A program made the position numbers and the translations under genes. A model generated the notes under the pieces. That model was not told the DNA's origin and did not search any database. It saw nothing but the letters and a program-made list of their open reading frames with translations. From contig CACGLE010000012.1 of the NCBI GenBank assembly GCA_902573725.1, forward strand, positions 1 to 40,474: DNA of 40,474 nucleotides. The letters run 5' to 3'. How positions within the stretch are numbered: position 1 is the first letter of the stretch; each line of letters begins with the position of its first letter. The stretch is from an uncultured SAR116 cluster alpha proteobacterium. Lineage in GTDB: Bacteria; Pseudomonadota; Alphaproteobacteria; Puniceispirillales; Puniceispirillaceae. Of the stretch, positions 35,983 to 40,474 are shown piece after piece.

Positions 35983-36399
35983 CTATAACTTTGCTTTTAC
36001 TAGACTTCCTATTTTTAAACCCACTAACATTATTAACAAAAACGGCACGATAGAATTTGGATTTAAAAACAAACTTCCCACAACCGGGCCAGGACACAAT
36101 CCAGCTAATCCCCATCCTACTCCAAATATTGCACTTCCAACTATCAATCTTCTATCTATAAAAATGTTATCTGGTAAATGAAATTTTTCCGTAAATATAG
36201 GTTTCTTCTCCCTAATAAGAATAAGGTATCCTGTCGCATTTACCATAATTCCTCCCATCATTACAAAGGCAAGTGAAGGATCCCATGCTCCAAAAATATC
36301 TAGAAAACCAACAACTTTAGATGGGTCCAACATACCACCAAAAGCCAGGCCAAGGCCAAATATGCATCCAACTATTAGAGAAACAAAAATTGACAACAT
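35983..36399 (-). CDS. YeeE/YedE-family half-transporter (DUF6691 type), second half
   Basis: A 138-residue membrane protein with about four helices. LIVGCIFGLGLAFGGMLDPSKVVGFLDIFG and GVGWGLAGLCPGPVVG are signatures of the YeeE/YedE sulfur-compound transporter family; the cysteine in GLCPGP is the functional type implicated in thiosulfate passage. It corresponds to the C-terminal half of full-length YeeE and follows the other half by 19 bases. With the upstream persulfide-dioxygenase-like gene it matches the gene order of BigR-regulated sulfide-detoxification operons, where it moves sulfite, thiosulfate or a related species across the inner membrane. Confidence 0.88.
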   Translation of the reverse strand: MLSIFVSLIVGCIFGLGLAFGGMLDPSKVVGFLDIFGAWDPSLAFVMMGGIMVNATGYLILIREKKPIFTEKFHLPDNIFIDRRLIVGSAIFGVGWGLAGLCPGPVVGSLFLNPNSIVPFLLIMLVGLKIGSLVKAKL

Positions 36400-36418
36400 A
36401 ATGATTAATCCTATCCTA

Positions 36419-36850
36419 TTATCTTAAACTGATTATGAACACAGTAATAATAGCAGTAGAGAGAAACACTGTGACGGCTATTATTGAACGCATAGATAAC
36501 ATGGAAATACCGCATATTCCGTGGCCAGAAGTGCATCCAGATCCAATGGCTGTACCAACACCTACAAGAAACGCAGCACTGTAAAGCTGCCAACCTTCAG
36601 CAACCTCTATAAACTGAATAGTGTTTCCTGTTATGAAATATAATATTGTTGGAGCTAAAATAATGCCAACTACAAAACTTATTCGCCATGCAAACTCAAA
36701 AGAGGATGCTGGTGAAATTAATTTACTTAAAATTCCACTTACACCCATCACTCTGCCATTCACAAACATCAAAATTAAAGCTGCTAATCCTATCAGTGTT
36801 CCCCCCAAAAAGGACATTTCGGGAGTGAATGCTTCCCAATTTATTATCAT
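36419..36850 (-). CDS. YeeE/YedE-family half-transporter, first half
   Basis: A 143-residue membrane protein with about four helices. The motif GVGTAIGSGCTSGHGICGISMLS carries the conserved cysteine and histidine of the YeeE/YedE family, and FLGGTLIGLAALILMFVNGRVMGVSGI is the typical opening. Its start codon overlaps the stop of the upstream MBL gene by four bases (ATGA), showing tight coupling. It probably pairs with the following DUF6691-type half to form one transporter. Confidence 0.9.
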   Translation of the reverse strand: MIINWEAFTPEMSFLGGTLIGLAALILMFVNGRVMGVSGILSKLISPASSFEFAWRISFVVGIILAPTILYFITGNTIQFIEVAEGWQLYSAAFLVGVGTAIGSGCTSGHGICGISMLSMRSIIAVTVFLSTAIITVFIISLR

Positions 36851-37731
36851 CTTAAACCTTTTATTCCAGATATGGGGACTTTTAAAAATGTACTTCCATT
36901 ATCCTCAGATGGTGGCATATTTCCTGCCCTCATATTTACTTGTATTGAAGGCATTATAAGCTTGGGCATTCCTAGAGTGGAATCACGTTTTTCTCTCAAT
37001 TTTACAAATTCATCCTCATGAATAGCGTCACCAATATGAATATTATTTTGTTTTTGTTCAGAAACAGTGGTTTCCCACTTAACTTCTCTCCCATTAGGCA
37101 TGTAATCGTGACATACAAACATTCTAGTATTGTCTGGAAGAGCAAGTATTTTCTGAATTGACCTAAAAAGGGTGCGTGCGTCTCCTCCGGGAAAATCAGC
37201 TCTTGCAGTACCGCCGTCTGGCATAAAAAGGGTGTCACCTACAAAAACTGTATCCTCAATTACATGCGCCATGCAGGCAGGGGTATGACCAGGGGTATGC
37301 AATGCCTTTCCTCTTAAGTTACCAATCTTGTAGGTGTCCCCGTCCTCCAGGAGCAAATCAAACTGACTACCGTCTCGCTCAAACTCTGTACCTGCGTTAA
37401 ATACTTTCCCAAAAATTTCCTGAACCTTCACTATCTCCTTTGAGATAGCAATTTTGCCTCCAAGATTTTGTTGAATATATGGGGCAGCAGACAAGTGGTC
37501 TGCATGAACATGTGTTTCTATCAACCAACAGAGTTTTAAGTTATTCTCAGTTATGAAATTAATGATTTTATCAGCATTTAAATAATTAATTTTTCCTGAA
37601 GCATAATCCAAATCCAAAACTGAATCTAAAACCGCGCAACTATTTGTCTGTTTATCATAAATTACATAGCTAATAGTATGTGTTTCTTCATCAAAAAAAC
37701 CTTTTACTTCAGAAGAAGTTTGAGCATCCAT
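36847..37731 (-). CDS. MBL-fold persulfide dioxygenase-like protein (Blh/ETHE1 type)
   Basis: A 294-residue metallo-beta-lactamase-fold protein. The metal site is ETHVHADHLSAAPYI (H-x-H-x-D-H), the second histidine is in HTPGHTPACMAHV, GDTLFMPDGGTARADFPGGDA carries the bridging aspartate, and MFVCHDYMPNG supplies the last histidine. The D-x-G-x-A/x-R-x-D-F-x-x-G-D-A pattern is typical of ETHE1/Blh enzymes that oxidise glutathione persulfide to sulfite. It is first in a three-gene operon with two YeeE/YedE halves, the same order as the bigR operons of Xylella and Agrobacterium. No ArsR-type BigR regulator or rhodanese domain is present. Confidence 0.92.
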   Translation of the reverse strand: MDAQTSSEVKGFFDEETHTISYVIYDKQTNSCAVLDSVLDLDYASGKINYLNADKIINFITENNLKLCWLIETHVHADHLSAAPYIQQNLGGKIAISKEIVKVQEIFGKVFNAGTEFERDGSQFDLLLEDGDTYKIGNLRGKALHTPGHTPACMAHVIEDTVFVGDTLFMPDGGTARADFPGGDARTLFRSIQKILALPDNTRMFVCHDYMPNGREVKWETTVSEQKQNNIHIGDAIHEDEFVKLREKRDSTLGMPKLIMPSIQVNMRAGNMPPSEDNGSTFLKVPISGIKGLR

Positions 37732-37750
37732 TATATTTAGAATTCCCTGC

Positions 37751-37764
37751 TAAATTTAAATTTA
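37751..37764. promoter_or_regulatory. 14-bp perfect palindrome upstream of the sulfide operon (candidate operator)
   Basis: TAAATTTAAATTTA is a perfect palindrome 19 bases upstream of the MBL gene start. BigR and other ArsR-family repressors bind AT-rich palindromes in this position. A second small palindrome, TAAGCTTA, lies about 10 bases further upstream. AT-rich DNA makes such palindromes fairly likely by chance. Confidence 0.35.
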
Positions 37765-37808
37765 AGTTTTTTTTATAAGCTTAAAAAATATTACTACAAA
37801 TGATTTAT

Positions 37809-38783
37809 TTAAATTCCTAAGCCCCCCATTAATTTCTCTGGGTATCTTGTTCCTGCTGTAATGCCTGTGGGAAAATTTGAATTCAAAAGCTCCATGTCTG
37901 AAACGCTCAGATTTAAATCAGCTGCAGCCAAATTTTCATTTAGATATTTACGCTTTTTTGTTCCGGGTATCGGCACAACATAACGAGCTTTTGCCATTGT
38001 CCAAGCGATAGCGATTTGAGCCATAGTGCATCCTTTAATCTCAGATATTTCTGATAGCACCTTCAGAAGAGGGGTATTTTTTTTCATATTGTCCGGTGCA
38101 AATCTTGGGTGCCCCCTTCTTCCATCTTTTTCTGATAAATCGTCAAATGAATTTATGGTACCGGTTAAAAATCCCCTTCCCAATGGGGAATAATTTACAA
38201 ATCCGATATTTAATTCTTCAAGATCATCAATTAACTCCTCACTATCTCTAGACCAAAGAGAGTATTCGGTCTGCACAGCAACAATAGGATGGGTGGCATG
38301 AGCTTTTTTGATGGTATCAAAACTAGCTTCACAAATACCTAAATACCTAACTTTACCCTGTTCAACAAGACGTGACATTGCTCCAAATGTCTCTTCAATA
38401 GGCACATTAGGGTCTACACGATGTTGGAAATATAAATCTATAACGTCCGTATTTAGGCGTTTTAGGCTTTTTTCACATGCCTCAATTACATATTCTGGAC
38501 GCCCATCAACTGGCGTCTGTGGATTAATCATTCCTAAATTTCCAAATTTAGTAGCAAGAATCACTTTATCTCTTTTTCCAACCAGCGCTTTTGCTAATAA
38601 TTCTTCATTAAGTCCATTACCATATGCATCTGAACTATCAAGAAACGTGCATCCTGCTTCTATTGACTGATGGATCGTGGCAATGGATTCTTCATCGTCT
38701 TTTTCCCCATAAACTGCTGACATTCCCATACAGCCGAGACCTAATTCAGATACTTTTAATTCTCCTAATTGACGTGTTTTCAT
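37809..38783 (-). CDS. Aldo/keto reductase
   Basis: A 324-residue AKR of the type starting [22 protein letters not shown]. The catalytic tetrad is visible: aspartate and tyrosine in [11 protein letters not shown], lysine in ILATKFGN, and histidine in DLYFQHRVD. The C-terminal [18 protein letters not shown] is the NADPH-binding region. Such enzymes reduce aldehydes and ketones, often as detoxification; substrate is unknown. It lies 77 bases upstream of the sulfide operon on the same strand and 52 bases downstream of the GMC gene, so it could belong to either transcript. Confidence 0.93.
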   Translation of the reverse strand: MKTRQLGELKVSELGLGCMGMSAVYGEKDDEESIATIHQSIEAGCTFLDSSDAYGNGLNEELLAKALVGKRDKVILATKFGNLGMINPQTPVDGRPEYVIEACEKSLKRLNTDVIDLYFQHRVDPNVPIEETFGAMSRLVEQGKVRYLGICEASFDTIKKAHATHPIVAVQTEYSLWSRDSEELIDDLEELNIGFVNYSPLGRGFLTGTINSFDDLSEKDGRRGHPRFAPDNMKKNTPLLKVLSEISEIKGCTMAQIAIAWTMAKARYVVPIPGTKKRKYLNENLAAADLNLSVSDMELLNSNFPTGITAGTRYPEKLMGGLGI

Positions 38784-38835
38784 TTGCTTCTCCTGTAATT
38801 CAAGTATGCACGATTAAAATCCAAAACCTAAACCA

Positions 38836-40446
38836 TTATTTCCTATAGTCTGATAAAATCACATCCGCAGCTTTCTCAGCTATCATAATCGTTGGTGCAT
38901 TTGTATTTCCAGAGGTTATAGTAGGCATGATTGAGGCATCTACAACTCTCAAAGAAGATATTTTTTTAACTCTTAATCGCTCGTCAACAACCGCCATTTT
39001 ATCTCGTCCCATTTTACAGGTTCCAACGGGGTGATAGGATGTTCTTGCTCTGTCACGAATAAAATCTAAACATTGTTCATTACTTTCTACTTCTGAGGAG
39101 GGACTATATTCGGATAAAATTATTTCCTGAAGAGCAGGTTTGCGCATAATTTTTCTGATTTCCTGCATCCCCGCTACTAGGGTATCACGGTCTTTCTTAG
39201 CCTCTAAATAATTAGGTTGAATAACAGGAGCTTCAGAAATATTTGCATTTTTTGCTTTTACAAACCCACGACTTTCAGGTCTCATTAAAGCTACATTAAT
39301 TGTAATACCATCAAACTTATGGGGAACACCCCCTAGGTCTTCAGTGCTAAATAATAAAAGCAATGCTTGTATATCAGGATTGGCTGATTCTGCTTGAACA
39401 GTGAGATATCCCCCTGCATAACATGCCCCCATAGCAAGCATACCTCTCCTAAAAAAAGCATATTTAAGACCCTCTTTTATTTTCCGAAAAGGATCATGGT
39501 ATAATTTATTAGCAGTAAAAGATAATTTAGTTTTATAGAGCAAAGGAGCATTCACATGGTCTTGGAGATTTTCTCCAACTCCTGGCAAATCCGTTATCAC
39601 GGGGACATCAATCTTTCTTAAATCTGCTGCCTTCCCTATACCTGACAACTGCAATATCTGCGGTGACTGAATGGCACCTGCAGATAAAATAATTTCTTTT
39701 TTTGCATATACGAGAAATCGTTTGCCTAAAATTTTATATTCGACCCCGACTGCTTTTATACCATCAAAGATAATCCGTTGTACTAAACCCTGCGAAATAA
39801 CCGTGAGATTTTTCCTAAATTTTGCTGGACTCAAGTAGGCTGTAGCAGCGCTTGACCTCCTGCCTTTTTTTGTTGTCCATTGAATAGGCCCAAAGCCTTC
39901 CTGTCTTTCACCGTTAAAGTCTGGGTTATATTTATACCCCGCTTCAATCCCCGCGCTAATGTAAGCTTCAGCAATAGGATGTATTTCAGCAGGATCACTA
40001 ACCCATAATGCTCCTCCCGTACCATGATAATTATCCTCTCCTCTTTGCTGGTTTTGAGATTTTTTGAAATAGGGCAGAACATCATCAAAACCCCATCCAG
40101 AATTACCTAATTGTTGCCAGTGATTATAATCATCGGGATTTCCACGCATGTAAACCATACCATTAATTGAGCTCGAACCACCAATTACCTTTCCCCGAGG
40201 GGTAGGCACCCCATTTTTTACCCAGTTTTCACCTGGCTCTGTTTTAAACATCCAATTAATTTTCGGATTTCTAAAGTTCCTTCCATACCCAATTGGGATA
40301 TGTATCCATGGATCTTTATCTTTTGGTCCCGCCTCAATGAGCAAAACATGATGAGTTTTGCATTCAGTTAATCTATTAGCTAGGACACATCCAGCACTGC
40401 CACCACCAATAATAATAAAATCGGGATTTACTTTGTTTTCTTCCAT
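38836..40446 (-). CDS. GMC family oxidoreductase (choline/alcohol dehydrogenase-like)
   Basis: A complete 536-residue FAD enzyme. The FAD-binding FIIIGGGSAGCVLANRLTE is at about 10-28 and [28 protein letters not shown] at about 83-110 (GMC signature 1). IILSAGAIQSPQILQLSGIG is signature 2. The active-site histidine is in YHPVGTCKMG and the asparagine in SGNTNAPTIMIAEKAADVIL. This family oxidises alcohols such as choline or polyethylene glycol to aldehydes. The sequence around the substrate loop is not clearly BetA, so choline is not claimed. Its intact ends show what the betA-like remnant at 31296-31701 has lost. Confidence 0.95.
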   Translation of the reverse strand: MEENKVNPDFIIIGGGSAGCVLANRLTECKTHHVLLIEAGPKDKDPWIHIPIGYGRNFRNPKINWMFKTEPGENWVKNGVPTPRGKVIGGSSSINGMVYMRGNPDDYNHWQQLGNSGWGFDDVLPYFKKSQNQQRGEDNYHGTGGALWVSDPAEIHPIAEAYISAGIEAGYKYNPDFNGERQEGFGPIQWTTKKGRRSSAATAYLSPAKFRKNLTVISQGLVQRIIFDGIKAVGVEYKILGKRFLVYAKKEIILSAGAIQSPQILQLSGIGKAADLRKIDVPVITDLPGVGENLQDHVNAPLLYKTKLSFTANKLYHDPFRKIKEGLKYAFFRRGMLAMGACYAGGYLTVQAESANPDIQALLLLFSTEDLGGVPHKFDGITINVALMRPESRGFVKAKNANISEAPVIQPNYLEAKKDRDTLVAGMQEIRKIMRKPALQEIILSEYSPSSEVESNEQCLDFIRDRARTSYHPVGTCKMGRDKMAVVDERLRVKKISSLRVVDASIMPTITSGNTNAPTIMIAEKAADVILSDYRK

Positions 40447-40474
40447 TTAATATCTTTTTTGGCTAGCCTCAAAT

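Overview
The window is AT-rich, densely packed bacterial DNA with short intergenic gaps. Gene content is typical of a heterotrophic marine alphaproteobacterium: TRAP transporter genes, GMC oxidoreductases, a sulfatase, a CoxL-family molybdenum hydroxylase, a histidinol-dehydrogenase-like enzyme paired with an SDR, and a BigR-type sulfide-detoxification operon. A SAR116/Puniceispirillales-like genome is my best guess, from gene content only. I see no rRNA, tRNA, CRISPR array, transposase or phage gene.

Layout. 1-2.8 kb: 3' end of a ketopantoate-reductase-like gene, convergent with a SCO1/SenC copper chaperone, then an MBL-fold hydrolase and a FliL-like membrane protein. 3-5.6 kb: minus-strand operon of a YtoQ-family protein, a histidinol-dehydrogenase homologue (DHPS-dehydrogenase-like) and an SDR. 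5.8-13.7 kb: a TRAP solute-binding protein without a signal peptide, a molybdopterin-binding/nucleotidyltransferase fusion, an Ldh-family dehydrogenase, a chromate transporter, and a CoxL-like large subunit without its usual partner subunits. 13.7-21 kb: a YdiJ-type FAD/Fe-S 2-hydroxyacid dehydrogenase, divergent from serine-glyoxylate aminotransferase, aldehyde dehydrogenase and glycerate 2-kinase. Together these fit a glyoxylate/serine to glycerate and 2-phosphoglycerate route.

21-26 kb: an RND efflux pump and its adaptor. 26.1-29.6 kb: a complete TRAP operon (P, Q, M) and a small secreted protein. 29.6-34.9 kb: GlpD, a betA-like pseudogene with most of its middle deleted, RsmJ methyltransferase, a sulfatase and an Asp/Glu-racemase-superfamily protein that has lost one catalytic cysteine. 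35.2-40.4 kb: GmhA, a three-gene sulfide/thiosulfate operon (MBL persulfide dioxygenase-like plus two YeeE/YedE half-transporters), an aldo/keto reductase and a full-length GMC oxidoreductase.

I did not find a clearly new multi-gene system. The points most worth a second look are the betA remnant, the single-cysteine racemase homologue (an arylmalonate-decarboxylase-like cysteine pattern), the leaderless TRAP binding protein, the 30-bp-phased direct repeat before the Ldh gene, the HpsN-like/SDR/YtoQ operon, and the RND pump with an altered proton-relay triad and an extended adaptor.
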